64,000 bases of DNA. It comes from Solimonas soli DSM 21787. Its GTDB lineage: Bacteria > Pseudomonadota > Gammaproteobacteria > Nevskiales > Nevskiaceae. The notes under the pieces are model-generated. The model was not told where the DNA came from, did no database searches, and saw nothing but the letters and a program-made list of their open reading frames with translations. The DNA is taken from contig NZ_KI440839.1 in assembly GCF_000474945.1 (NCBI RefSeq), positions 121,857 to 185,856 of the forward strand, read 5' to 3'. The first letter of the stretch is position 1. Every line of letters begins with the position of its first letter. Shown one piece after another: positions 7,950 through 16,039 of the stretch. The position numbers and the translations under genes are program-made.

Positions 7950-9053
7950 ATGTCGAACCGCCTGCTTCTGCCGATGGTGCACGGCCTCGCGCTCGCCGCG
8001 ACGCTCGGCGCCGGCGGCGCGCGCGCCCAGGACGCCGTCGAGCCGCCGGCGCGGCTGCGCGCGCTCGCCGAGCGGGCGGTGCGCCAGGACCTGCCGGCGA
8101 GCGCCGAGGTCAGCGCCGAAGGGCTCGATCCGCGCCTGCGCCTGCCGGCCTGCGCGCAGCCGCCCGCGGCCACCGCCGATCAGCGCCGCGGCGCGCGCGT
8201 CAGCGTCACCCTGCGCTGCGCGGCGCCGCAGGCCTGGACCCTGTACGTGCCGGTCGCGGTGCGCGACGTGCGCGAGGTGCCGGTGCTGGCGCGCGCCGTG
8301 CGCCGCGGCGAGGCCTTCGACGCCGGCGCCTTGCGCAGCGAGCGCCGCGACGTCGCGCAGCTGCCGTTCGGCTGGCTCGAACGATGGTCGAGCGATGCGC
8401 AGGCCTACGCCGAGGCCGAGTTCCGCCGGCCACTGGCCGCCGGCCAGGTGCCGGGGCCGGACGATCTGGCGCCACGGCGCTGCGTGCGCCGCGGCGACGC
8501 CGTCACGCTGATCGGCCGCGCCGCCGGCATCGAGGTCCGTGTCGAAGCCAGGGCCCTGGCCGACGGCGCGCGCGGCGAGCGCATCCAGGTCGAGAATGCG
8601 CGCTCGCGGCGCGTCGTGCCGGCCATCGTCACCGGCCCCGGCACGGTCGAAGCGCCGGCGTCCGGCGGCGCCGTGGCGGACGGGCCTAAAGTTCTGCCGG
8701 CCGCCGCCGCTAGTGGTTCAGAACTCCCATCCAGCAGGACGCGTGTGATGACCAGCAAGATCGATGGCAACCCGGTGGCTCCGGCCTATGTGCCGCCGAG
8801 CCGGCCGGCAACGCCGGCGAGCGGCGGCGGCAGCCCCGCTTCGGGCGGCACGGCGCCGCGCGGCGATTCCCTCAGCCTGACCGACGATGCCCTGCTGCTG
8901 CAGCAGACGGCCGCCGCGGCGAGCGCCGCGAGCGGCTTCGATCAGGCCAAGGTCGATGCCGTCAGCCGCGAGCTGGCGAGCGGCAGCTACAAGATCGATC
9001 CGCAGGCGATCGCCGCGCGGCTGGTGAAGACGGAAGCGGAGATCTACGGATGA
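7950..9053 (+). CDS. flgA: FlgA P-ring chaperone joined in frame to FlgM
   Basis: FlgA is the periplasmic chaperone for P-ring assembly. Residues 1-26 form a signal peptide ending ARAQ. Residues about 30-240 are a FlgA/SAF-type protein with VPVAVRDVREVPVLAR, a RRPLAAGQ segment and the usual ending VTGPGTVEAP. No stop codon follows. The frame continues through about 30 residues translated from promoter DNA and into FlgM, whose Met is residue 267. The full product would be 367 residues. It may be a true fusion exported to the periplasm, or the result of a lost flgA stop codon. The separate FlgM start is given in its own entry. An alternative FlgA start is ATG 7974. Confidence 0.85.
   Translation: MSNRLLLPMVHGLALAATLGAGGARAQDAVEPPARLRALAERAVRQDLPASAEVSAEGLDPRLRLPACAQPPAATADQRRGARVSVTLRCAAPQAWTLYVPVAVRDVREVPVLARAVRRGEAFDAGALRSERRDVAQLPFGWLERWSSDAQAYAEAEFRRPLAAGQVPGPDDLAPRRCVRRGDAVTLIGRAAGIEVRVEARALADGARGERIQVENARSRRVVPAIVTGPGTVEAPASGGAVADGPKVLPAAAASGSELPSSRTRVMTSKIDGNPVAPAYVPPSRPATPASGGGSPASGGTAPRGDSLSLTDDALLLQQTAAAASAASGFDQAKVDAVSRELASGSYKIDPQAIAARLVKTEAEIYG
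8687..8713 (+). promoter_or_regulatory. Sigma-28 promoter of flgM inside the flgA frame
   Basis: TAAAGTTC, 11 bases, then GCCGCTAG matches TAAAGTTT-N11-GCCGATAA with exact spacing. It lies 35 nt upstream of the flgM ATG. The same bases are translated as part of the linker in the joined flgA-flgM frame. Confidence 0.75.
8748..9053 (+). CDS. flgM: Anti-sigma-28 factor FlgM
   Basis: FlgM binds FliA (sigma-28) and holds late flagellar genes off until it is exported through the finished hook. The 101-residue product begins MTSKIDGNPVAPAYVPP. It has a Pro/Gly/Ser-rich, probably disordered N-terminal half and the helical C-terminal block VDAVSRELASGSYKIDPQAI near residues 73-92, followed by AARLV. 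AGGA lies 8 nt upstream of the ATG, and a sigma-28 promoter sits in front. The reading frame is open upstream into flgA. Its stop overlaps the flgN start. Confidence 0.92.
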   Translation: MTSKIDGNPVAPAYVPPSRPATPASGGGSPASGGTAPRGDSLSLTDDALLLQQTAAAASAASGFDQAKVDAVSRELASGSYKIDPQAIAARLVKTEAEIYG

Positions 9054-9523
9054 CTGCGGCGGCCGGCGGCACGCTGGCGACGCAGCTGCAAGGCAATCTG
9101 CAGGCGCAGCGCGACTGCGCGCAGCAGCTGCTCGACATCCTGCAGGCGGAACGCGCCGCGCTGACGGCGACTGACGTCGAACGCCTCGAGGCGCTGACCC
9201 GCAGCAAGGCCGAGGCCGCCGGCCTCCTGCAGAAACTCGGCGCCACCCTGGTGCAGCTGCGCGGCGCCGCCCGCATGCCCGATTTCAATAGTTGGTTCGC
9301 GCAGCTGCGCCTGCCCTCGCTGGCGGCGCTGTGGCAGGAACTGCTGGCGCTCGCCGAGCAGTGCCAGCGCGCCAATCTCGACAATGCCGTGCTGCTGAGC
9401 ACGCGCGAAGCGCAGCTCAAACAGACGCTGCGCGCCTTCCGTCCGGCCGGCGCGCCGGAGTTGTACGGCCGCAGCGGCTACGCGCCGCTGGATTTGCCGC
9501 CCCGTCATTTCGGCAGCGCCTGA
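9050..9523 (+). CDS. flgN: Flagellar export chaperone FlgN
   Basis: FlgN is the cytoplasmic chaperone for the hook-filament junction proteins FlgK and FlgL. The 157-residue protein is mostly helical. It has the FlgN-type pattern QLLDILQAERAALTATDVER followed by LEALTRSKAEAAGLLQKL, and a C-terminal helix around NAVLLSTREAQLKQTLRAF. Its ATG overlaps the flgM stop (ATGA), so the two are translationally coupled. Confidence 0.88.
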   Translation: MTAAAGGTLATQLQGNLQAQRDCAQQLLDILQAERAALTATDVERLEALTRSKAEAAGLLQKLGATLVQLRGAARMPDFNSWFAQLRLPSLAALWQELLALAEQCQRANLDNAVLLSTREAQLKQTLRAFRPAGAPELYGRSGYAPLDLPPRHFGSA

Positions 9524-9530
9524 CGCGGCC

Positions 9531-10262
9531 GTGCCGGCGCCCGACGAACTCGACGCGATGCAGGGCCTGCGCGAACTGCGCGGCAGCGACATCGATGCCG
9601 AGCTGCGTCGCCTGTGCCGCTATCACAGCCTGCTCACGGTGCGCCGCAGCGGCGACACGCGCAGCCATGCCAGCGCCGTGCTGGCGATACAGCGCGCTTA
9701 CAAGCAGCTGCTGCTCGACGCCCTGCCGGACGGCGAGATGGCGGCCGGTACCGCCCTGCACGTCTACACGCGCATCGACGGCGCCGAACTGGTGTTTTCG
9801 TGCACCGTCAGCGGCACGACCAGCTTCGCCGGTGAACCGGCGCTCGTGGTCAGCCTGCCGGACGCCATCCGCCGCCGCGACCGGCGCGCGGCGCGGCGCC
9901 TGCCGGTGGCCGTCGCCGCGCTGCCGCGCAGCACCGCGCGCCTGGATTGCGCGCCGACGCACATCAGCTTCGAGTTCGAGATCGTCGATCTCTCCACCGG
10001 CGGCGTCGGCGCGCGCCTGCGCCGCTCTCCCGGGCCGCTGCTGCCCGGCGACCGCCTCGAACTGCAGCTGCAGCTGCCGGCCCATCGCGTGCCGGTCAGC
10101 GCGACCTTGTGCGTGCACCGCACCGGGCCCGACGGCGGCGTGCGCCTCGGCATGGCCTTCGCCGAACTGCAGCCGCGCCAGCTCGACCAGCTGTCGGCGG
10201 CCCTGCTGCAGATCGAGCGCTACCGGCTGCGCAACCGCTTCGGCAGCCAGGACCTCGGCTGA
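9531..10262 (+). CDS. ycgR: YcgR-type flagellar brake protein with PilZ domain
   Basis: YcgR-type proteins bind cyclic di-GMP and slow the flagellar motor. The 243-residue product has an N-terminal YcgR-like domain (about 1-115) and a C-terminal PilZ domain (about 118-240). The c-di-GMP motif is visible as the Arg-rich RRRDRRAARRLP, followed by DLSTGGVG (D-x-S-x-x-G), and a later LGMAF. The start is GTG at 9531, 7 nt after flgN, so it is probably part of the flgA-flgM-flgN transcript. c-di-GMP control would then be coupled to flagellum assembly. Confidence 0.88.
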   Translation: MPAPDELDAMQGLRELRGSDIDAELRRLCRYHSLLTVRRSGDTRSHASAVLAIQRAYKQLLLDALPDGEMAAGTALHVYTRIDGAELVFSCTVSGTTSFAGEPALVVSLPDAIRRRDRRAARRLPVAVAALPRSTARLDCAPTHISFEFEIVDLSTGGVGARLRRSPGPLLPGDRLELQLQLPAHRVPVSATLCVHRTGPDGGVRLGMAFAELQPRQLDQLSAALLQIERYRLRNRFGSQDLG

Positions 10263-10263
10263 T

Positions 10264-10605
10264 TCAGGCGCGCGGCTTGCGCCCGTAGAGCCGACGCAGT
10301 TCGTCCTTGGCCTGCTCGAGCCGGCGCCGCTGCGCGCCGCGCAGATGATCGCCGGCACGGTTGATGAAGAAGGTCAGCATCGACATCGCCGAGCGGTAGG
10401 GCGAACTCTTGCGCCGCCCGCTGCGTTCCGCCGAGCGGCGCAAGGACCGCGCGATCGCCTTCGGGTCGGCGAGCTTGAACACGCCCTCGCGCAGGTCCAG
10501 GGCATCGCTGTGCTCGCTCACCTGCCGCGACCAGCGCCCGACGCCGCGCGCCTTCGACGCGGCGCGATGCCCGCCGCGTGGCGCCGCGTGCTTTCGCGTC
10601 GCCAT
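10264..10605 (-). CDS. DUF3175 domain protein
   Basis: This 113-residue basic protein has the DUF3175 pattern: [19 protein letters not shown], then [16 protein letters not shown] and [20 protein letters not shown]. The function of the family is unknown. The ATG lies 2 nt after the stop of the DUF6496 gene upstream, so the two are translationally close. It converges on ycgR with one base between stops. Confidence 0.82.
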   Translation of the reverse strand: MATRKHAAPRGGHRAASKARGVGRWSRQVSEHSDALDLREGVFKLADPKAIARSLRRSAERSGRRKSSPYRSAMSMLTFFINRAGDHLRGAQRRRLEQAKDELRRLYGRKPRA

Positions 10606-10607
10606 GC

Positions 10608-11114
10608 TCAAGCCCTGCGCCGCGCCCGGGTTGCGGCGGCCTTGCGCGCCGCCCGCGAACGCCGCGCCGCGTCCTTGGTCCGCGATGCCTTGCGCGCCGC
10701 CGCGGCGCGCGCCGCCGGTCCGCGCCGCGCCGCGGCGGCGTGCGACTGGCGCGACAGCGCCGCGCGCGAGGCGGCGCGACGCGGCTTGCGCTTCAGGGCC
10801 GCCGTGCTCGCCGCCGAGCGCCGGCGCCGGCTGCCGCGGCTCTTCGACGGCGCGCCATGGCCGACTTCGCGGTCGCGCCCGGCCTTGCGCCGCGTCTCCG
10901 CCGACACGCCCTTGCCGGGCGCCGGCAGTTCGACACCGGCACGGCGCGCCTTCGACAGGCCGATGGCGATCGCCTGCCTGGCCGACGCCGCACCGTGCTC
11001 GCCGGCACGGATACGGTCGATCTCCTCGCGCACGAATTCGCCGGCCTGCGTGGTCGGCGCCTTGCCTTCGCGCCGGTCGCGACGCGCGCGTCTGATGGTC
11101 TTGCGTTCGGGCAT
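10608..11114 (-). CDS. DUF6496 domain protein with histone-like Ala/Arg tail
   Basis: The product has 168 residues. Its first 65 residues ([20 protein letters not shown], then [19 protein letters not shown]) match the small DUF6496 family. The rest is a low-complexity basic tail rich in Ala, Arg, Ser and Lys, resembling bacterial H1-like DNA-binding proteins. AGGAGG lies 5 nt before the ATG at 11114. The function is unknown; DNA or RNA binding is an inference from charge. Confidence 0.75.
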   Translation of the reverse strand: MPERKTIRRARRDRREGKAPTTQAGEFVREEIDRIRAGEHGAASARQAIAIGLSKARRAGVELPAPGKGVSAETRRKAGRDREVGHGAPSKSRGSRRRRSAASTAALKRKPRRAASRAALSRQSHAAAARRGPAARAAAARKASRTKDAARRSRAARKAAATRARRRA

Positions 11115-11240
11115 CCGGTCCTCCTCGCGCATCGCTGCGCCTGTCGTGCGAAAAATGGCGGACGCGCTCGGCGCCCCTCATTGCGACTGCACGAACGCGC
11201 GAGAGTTGCATCGCCGCCGCGGCGCGCGTGCAATGCCGGC

Positions 11241-11756
11241 ATGAACGCGAACCGAACGAAGCTCGTCGCGCGGCGGATCGACATCGCCACGCTGGCGCTC
11301 GACGCCATCGTCAACGCCGCCAACGAGAGCCTGCTCGGCGGCGGCGGCGTCGACGGTGCCATCCACCGCGTCGCCGGTCCCGGCCTGCTCGCCGAATGCC
11401 GCACGCTCGGCGGCTGCCCGACCGGCGAGGCACGCATCACCGGCGGCCATCGCCTGCCGGCGCGGCACGTGATCCACACGGTCGGGCCGGTCTGGCGGGG
11501 CGGCGCGCAGGGCGAGGCAGATCTGCTCGCAAGCTGCTACCGCAGCAGCCTCGCGCTGGCCGCCGCGCACGGCATCGAGACGCTCGCCTTCCCGGCGATC
11601 TCCTGCGGCGTCTACGGCTATCCCTGGGAAGAGGCGACGCGGATCGCCGTGCGCGAGGTGCGCGCGCACGCGGCGCCGGCCGGGCTGCGTGAAGTCATCT
11701 TCGCCTGCTTCAGCGCCGATATGCTGACGCTGTACGCGCGCCTGCTCGCCGAATAG
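11241..11756 (+). CDS. Macrodomain ADP-ribose binding protein (YmdB-like)
   Basis: Macrodomain proteins of this type bind or hydrolyse O-acetyl-ADP-ribose and ADP-ribosylated substrates. The 171-residue product is a single macrodomain. It has the substrate motifs [20 protein letters not shown] near residues 21-40, then VIHTVGP, and the phosphate-binding [13 protein letters not shown]. Length and motifs fit the E. coli YmdB group. It is encoded opposite the DUF6496 gene. Confidence 0.93.
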   Translation: MNANRTKLVARRIDIATLALDAIVNAANESLLGGGGVDGAIHRVAGPGLLAECRTLGGCPTGEARITGGHRLPARHVIHTVGPVWRGGAQGEADLLASCYRSSLALAAAHGIETLAFPAISCGVYGYPWEEATRIAVREVRAHAAPAGLREVIFACFSADMLTLYARLLAE

Positions 11757-11802
11757 CGGCGTCGCGCCGGCGGCCGCGGTTTGAGACATGAGACAATGGC
11801 GC

Positions 11803-14109
11803 ATGTCCGTCCCTCCGCAAGATGCCCTACCGCTGTTCGTCACCTGTTCGCGCGGCGTCGAGGCGCTGCTCGTCGCCGAACTGACGGCACTCGGCGCGCA
11901 CGAGGCGCGCGAGAAGCGCGGCGGTGTCGCCTGCGCGGCCTCGCTCGAAACCGCCTACCGCGCCTGCCTGTGGTCGCGGCTCGCCAGCCGCGTGCTGCTG
12001 CCGCTGAAGACCTTCGCGCTGACGGACGCGCAATCGATCTACGACGCCGCCGGCGACATCGTCTGGCCCGATCTGTTCGCCGCGCACAGCCGCTTCGCGA
12101 TCGAGGTCGCCGGCCGCACGCCGGGCATCGCCAACACGCACTTCGCCGGCCTCAAGCTCAAGGACGCCGTCGTCGACGGCTTCCGCGCCGCCGGTCTTGA
12201 GCGCCCGAACGTCGATACCGACGATCCCGACATCCGCCTGCACCTGCATCTCGACCGCGAACAGGGTTCGCTGAGCCTCGACCTCGCCGGCGAAAGCCTG
12301 CACCGTCGCGGCTACCGCGCGCGCGGCGTCGAAGCGCCGCTGAAGGAGAACCTCGCCTGCGCGATCCTCGTGCGCGCCGGCTGGCCGGAGCTGATGACGC
12401 AGGCCGAGGCGCCGCTGGTCGACCCGATGTGCGGTTCCGGCACGCTGCTGATCGAAGGCGCCTGGATGGCCGCCGACATCGCGCCCGGCATCCTGCGCGC
12501 GCGCTGGGGTTTCGAGGCCTGGCTCGATCACAAGCCGCTGCTGTGGCAGCGCCTGCGCGAGGAGGCGCAGCAGCGCCGCGCCGCGGGCCTCGCGCAGCTG
12601 CAGCCACGCTTCTACGGCCGCGATCTCGAACCGCGCGCCATCGCCGCCGCCAAAGCCAACGCCGAGCGCGCCGGGCTCGCCGGCAAGCTGCGGCTCGAGA
12701 CCGGCGACGCGATCGCGGCGCGCGCACCGGGCACGACACCGGGCCTGGTCGTCACCAATCCGCCCTACGGCGAACGCCTCGCGCACGAAGCCGAGCTGGT
12801 CAAGCTGTACTCGCTGCTCGGCGTCACCCTGCAGCAGCAGTTCGCCGGCTGGCGCTTCGGCTTCTTCACCGCGCGCGACGATCTCGCGCAGCGCCTCGGC
12901 CTGCGCGCGACCAAGATCTCCTCGCTGTACAACGGCGCGATTGCCTGCAAGCTGCTGAGGTTCGACATTCCCGGCGGCACCGCGCCGCATGCCGACGGCG
13001 CGCCGCCGGCCGTCGTCGCCGAACCGGCCGAGGACTTCGCCAATCGCCTGCGCAAGAACGTCCGCCATCTCGGCAAGTGGGCCAAGCGCGCCGGCGTCAG
13101 CTGCTGGCGCGTCTACGACGCCGATCTGCCCGAGTACGCGGTCGCCGTCGATCTGTACGAAACCGCCGAGGGCGAGCGCCACGCGCACGTGCAGGAATAC
13201 GCGGCGCCGAAGACCGTCGATCCGGCGCGCGCCGAGAAACGCCTGCGCGGCGCGCTGGCCGGCGTGCAGTCGGTGCTGGAGATTCCGCCGGCGCGCCTGC
13301 ACTACAAGCTGCGCCAGTCGCAGAAGGGCGCGAGCCAGTATCAGCGCCAGAGCGAAGGCGAGAATTTCCACGTCATCGTCGAACACGATTGCGGGCTGTA
13401 CGTGAACTTCGACGATTACCTCGACACCGGCGTGTTCCTCGACCACCGGCCGATGCGCCTGCGCATCCAGAACGAGGCCGCCGGCAAGCGCTTCCTCAAC
13501 CTGTTCTGCTACACCGCCTCGGCCAGCGTGCACGCCGCGCGCGGCGGCGCGGCGAGCACGCTGTCGCTCGACATGTCGAACACGTATCTGGACTGGGCGC
13601 AACGCAACCTGCTGCTCAACGACTTCCACTCGCAGCAGTACGAGCGCCCGCCGCCGCCGGGCGTGAAGCTGTCGCGGCACGCGCTGGTGCGCGCCGACTG
13701 CCTCGCCTGGCTGGCCGAGCGCGCCGGGCTGCCGGCGCCGCCGCAGTTCGACCTGATCTTTCTCGATCCGCCGACCTTCTCGAACTCGAAGAAGATGGAG
13801 GGCACGCTCGACATCCAGCGCGACCACGCCGGCCTGATCCGCCAGACGATGGCGCTGCTGGCGCCGGGCGGCACCCTGTACTTCTCGACCAACCGCCACG
13901 GCTTCAAGCTCGACGCGCTGATCGCCGGCCAGTTCGAGGCGCACGACATCACCGCGCAGACGCTCGACGAGGACTTCAGGCGTCCGCCGCCGGCACACAA
14001 GTGCTGGGCGATCCGGCGCCGCGAAGGCGGCGGCCTGCCGACCTTCGCGCACGTCGCCGTCGGCGCCGGCGAGAGCGACGAGGACGACGACGATAGCGGC
14101 GCGCCATGA
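11803..14109 (+). CDS. rlmL: Bifunctional 23S rRNA methyltransferase RlmKL
   Basis: RlmKL methylates 23S rRNA at G2445 (N2, RlmL half) and G2069 (N7, RlmK half). The product has 768 residues from ATG 11803, somewhat longer than E. coli's 702. An in-frame ATG at 11788 is possible. The N-terminal half has a THUMP domain and the catalytic motif VVTNPPYGERL. SAM-binding is marked by VDPMCGSGTLLIEG. The C-terminal half carries LIFLDPPTFSNSKKMEG. The C terminus ends in an acidic run (SDEDDDDS). It overlaps the following MFS gene by ATGA. Confidence 0.95.
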   Translation: MSVPPQDALPLFVTCSRGVEALLVAELTALGAHEAREKRGGVACAASLETAYRACLWSRLASRVLLPLKTFALTDAQSIYDAAGDIVWPDLFAAHSRFAIEVAGRTPGIANTHFAGLKLKDAVVDGFRAAGLERPNVDTDDPDIRLHLHLDREQGSLSLDLAGESLHRRGYRARGVEAPLKENLACAILVRAGWPELMTQAEAPLVDPMCGSGTLLIEGAWMAADIAPGILRARWGFEAWLDHKPLLWQRLREEAQQRRAAGLAQLQPRFYGRDLEPRAIAAAKANAERAGLAGKLRLETGDAIAARAPGTTPGLVVTNPPYGERLAHEAELVKLYSLLGVTLQQQFAGWRFGFFTARDDLAQRLGLRATKISSLYNGAIACKLLRFDIPGGTAPHADGAPPAVVAEPAEDFANRLRKNVRHLGKWAKRAGVSCWRVYDADLPEYAVAVDLYETAEGERHAHVQEYAAPKTVDPARAEKRLRGALAGVQSVLEIPPARLHYKLRQSQKGASQYQRQSEGENFHVIVEHDCGLYVNFDDYLDTGVFLDHRPMRLRIQNEAAGKRFLNLFCYTASASVHAARGGAASTLSLDMSNTYLDWAQRNLLLNDFHSQQYERPPPPGVKLSRHALVRADCLAWLAERAGLPAPPQFDLIFLDPPTFSNSKKMEGTLDIQRDHAGLIRQTMALLAPGGTLYFSTNRHGFKLDALIAGQFEAHDITAQTLDEDFRRPPPAHKCWAIRRREGGGLPTFAHVAVGAGESDEDDDDSGAP

Positions 14110-15743
14110 GCGCGCCGTCGATCTTCGCGCCGCTGAAGCACGCGACCTTCCGCAACATCTGGATCAGCAGCACGGTGTCGAACACCGGCAGCCTGATCCA
14201 GGGCGTGGCGGCAGCGTGGACGATGGCGAAGATCGCCGGCGCCGACATGGTGGCGCTGGTGCAGGCCGCGACCTTCCTGCCGATCGCGCTGCTGGCGATT
14301 CCGGCCGGCGCGTTCGCCGATCTCTACGATCGCCGCAAGGTGCAGATGGCGGCGCTCGGTTTCGCCTTCGTCGCCAGCGCCCTCCTGGTCTGCGCTTCGC
14401 TGCTCGACTGGCTGGCGCCGTGGACGCTGCTCGGCTTCTGCTTCCTCGTCGCCACCGGCGGCGCCCTGTACGCGCCGGCGCGCGGCGCCTCGCTCGGCGA
14501 GCAGGTGCCGAAGGAGCAGATCCCGCAGGCCGTCGGCCTCAACAACATCAGCTACAACCTCGCGCGCAGCGTCGGCCCGGCGATCGGCGGCGTGATCGTC
14601 GCCACGCTCGGCGCCGCGGTCGCCTTCGCCGCCAATGCGCTCTCCTATCTGCCGATGCTGTGGGTGCTGCAGCGCTGGAAGCGCGCGCCGGAGACTTCGC
14701 GGTTGCCGCCGGAGGGCCTGCTGCGCTCGGTGAACTCGGGCCTGCGCTACATCGCCCACCTGCAGCCGGCGCGGCGCGCGGTGCTGCGCACCTTCCTCAC
14801 CTCGTCGCTGGCCGCCGCGCTGCACAGCCTGATGCCGCTGATCGCGCGCGATCTGCTCGACGGCGGCGCGCGCACCTTCGGCGTGCTGCTCGGCTTCTTC
14901 GGCGCCGGCGCGGTATCGGGCATCTTCGTGCTGCAGCCGATGCGCACGAAGATCGGCAACGAGCGCACGGTCTCGGCCTGCTGTCTGGCCCTGGGGCTGG
15001 CGCTGGCGACGCTCGCCTTCAGCCGCGTGCTTGCGCTCGACCTCGTCGCGCTGCTGCTCGCCGGCGTGGCCTGGATGGTGCTGGTGACGACGGTCAGCAT
15101 CGCCGTGCAGATGTCGGTGCCGCGCTGGGTGATGGGCCGCGCCATCGCCACCTGGAGCGCGCTCAACGCCCTCGGCATCGCCGCCGGCTCCTGGCTCTGG
15201 GGCCATCTCGCCGAACGCTACGGCGTGGCCTTCGCGTTCGAGATCGCCGCCGGCGCGCTGCTGCTGTCGCCGCTGCTCGGCCTGGTGCTGCGCATCGACG
15301 ATCGCAGCACCTCGATCGAAGCCGACGAGCGCACGCCCGCCGAGCCCGACGTGAAGCTGCCGATCAGCGGCCGCAGCGGGCCGATCAGCATCGAGCTGCA
15401 ATACCGCATCGCCAGTGAGCGCGCGCGCGAGTTCTATCACCTGATGCGCGAAATCCAGCGCATCCGCACGCGCAACGGCGCCTACGACTGGTCGCTGTCG
15501 CGCAACATCGCCAATCCCGACGAGTGGTCGGAACGCTTCCGCTGCGCGACCTGGGACGACTACCTGCGCCTGCGCAACCGCCGCACGCTCGACGACAGCG
15601 CCCTGCATCAGCGCGCCTACGCCATGCACATCGGCCTCGAACCGATCCGCGTGCAGCGCTGGCTCGATCGCCCGTCCGGCTCGGTGCGCTGGCGCGACGA
15701 CGTGCCGGACCGCGGCGACGACTCGGCGCGGCTGCAGGTCTGA
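14106..15743 (+). CDS. MFS transporter with C-terminal monooxygenase-like domain
   Basis: This 545-residue protein of the MFS_3 (EntS-like) group has about 12 hydrophobic segments in residues 1-405, with the inner loop motif GAFADLYDRRKVQ after TM2. Residues about 420-545 form a soluble tail (REFYHLMREIQRIRTRNGAY, then RFRCATWDDYLR). That tail resembles the antibiotic biosynthesis monooxygenase-like domain fused to some members of this family. The substrate is unknown. It starts within the rlmL stop, so it is likely co-translated. Confidence 0.85.
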   Translation: MSAPSIFAPLKHATFRNIWISSTVSNTGSLIQGVAAAWTMAKIAGADMVALVQAATFLPIALLAIPAGAFADLYDRRKVQMAALGFAFVASALLVCASLLDWLAPWTLLGFCFLVATGGALYAPARGASLGEQVPKEQIPQAVGLNNISYNLARSVGPAIGGVIVATLGAAVAFAANALSYLPMLWVLQRWKRAPETSRLPPEGLLRSVNSGLRYIAHLQPARRAVLRTFLTSSLAAALHSLMPLIARDLLDGGARTFGVLLGFFGAGAVSGIFVLQPMRTKIGNERTVSACCLALGLALATLAFSRVLALDLVALLLAGVAWMVLVTTVSIAVQMSVPRWVMGRAIATWSALNALGIAAGSWLWGHLAERYGVAFAFEIAAGALLLSPLLGLVLRIDDRSTSIEADERTPAEPDVKLPISGRSGPISIELQYRIASERAREFYHLMREIQRIRTRNGAYDWSLSRNIANPDEWSERFRCATWDDYLRLRNRRTLDDSALHQRAYAMHIGLEPIRVQRWLDRPSGSVRWRDDVPDRGDDSARLQV

Positions 15744-15752
15744 GGCGGCCTC

Positions 15753-16013
15753 TCAGCGTCCCGCCGCGGTGCGCGTGCGCCAGCGGTGGAAGTGGTTGGC
15801 GATCGGCATGCCGCCCGGCGCGGCGCCGCGCACGACGGCGGCGAAGCCGGCATGGAAGCCCGGGCTGACCGGCGCATGGCCGAGCAGGAGCAGGCCGGCG
15901 ACCACGTTCACGAGGCCCCGGGAAACGTTCAGCAACGGATGAAAGAACGGGTCGTGGGAGCCGACAGGCTGTCGCAACGCTCGCGCCGCGCAACGGCCGG
16001 CGCGCGCCGTCAT
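15753..16013 (-). CDS. Possible small membrane protein
   Basis: An 86-residue frame fills most of the gap between two MFS genes. It has one hydrophobic segment (GLVNVVAGLLLLGHAPVSPG, near residues 33-52) and a C terminus with GGMPIANHFHRWRTR. Composition is protein-like rather than the Arg/Ala-rich pattern of shadow frames. No clear ribosome binding site precedes the ATG. I do not recognise the family. Confidence 0.35.
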   Translation of the reverse strand: MTARAGRCAARALRQPVGSHDPFFHPLLNVSRGLVNVVAGLLLLGHAPVSPGFHAGFAAVVRGAAPGGMPIANHFHRWRTRTAAGR

Positions 16014-16039
16014 CCGGCGATCGGCGCGGTTCAGGCATC

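Noticed and set aside
7950-9053. A simple annotation of one 367-residue flagellar protein
   Set aside because: The C-terminal 101 residues are a complete FlgM with its own promoter and ribosome binding site, so a single-gene call would hide the anti-sigma factor.
11827-14052. 741-codon frame on the minus strand opposite rlmKL
   Set aside because: It mirrors the rlmKL gene, has no family motifs and consists of Arg/Ala/Glu-rich residues.
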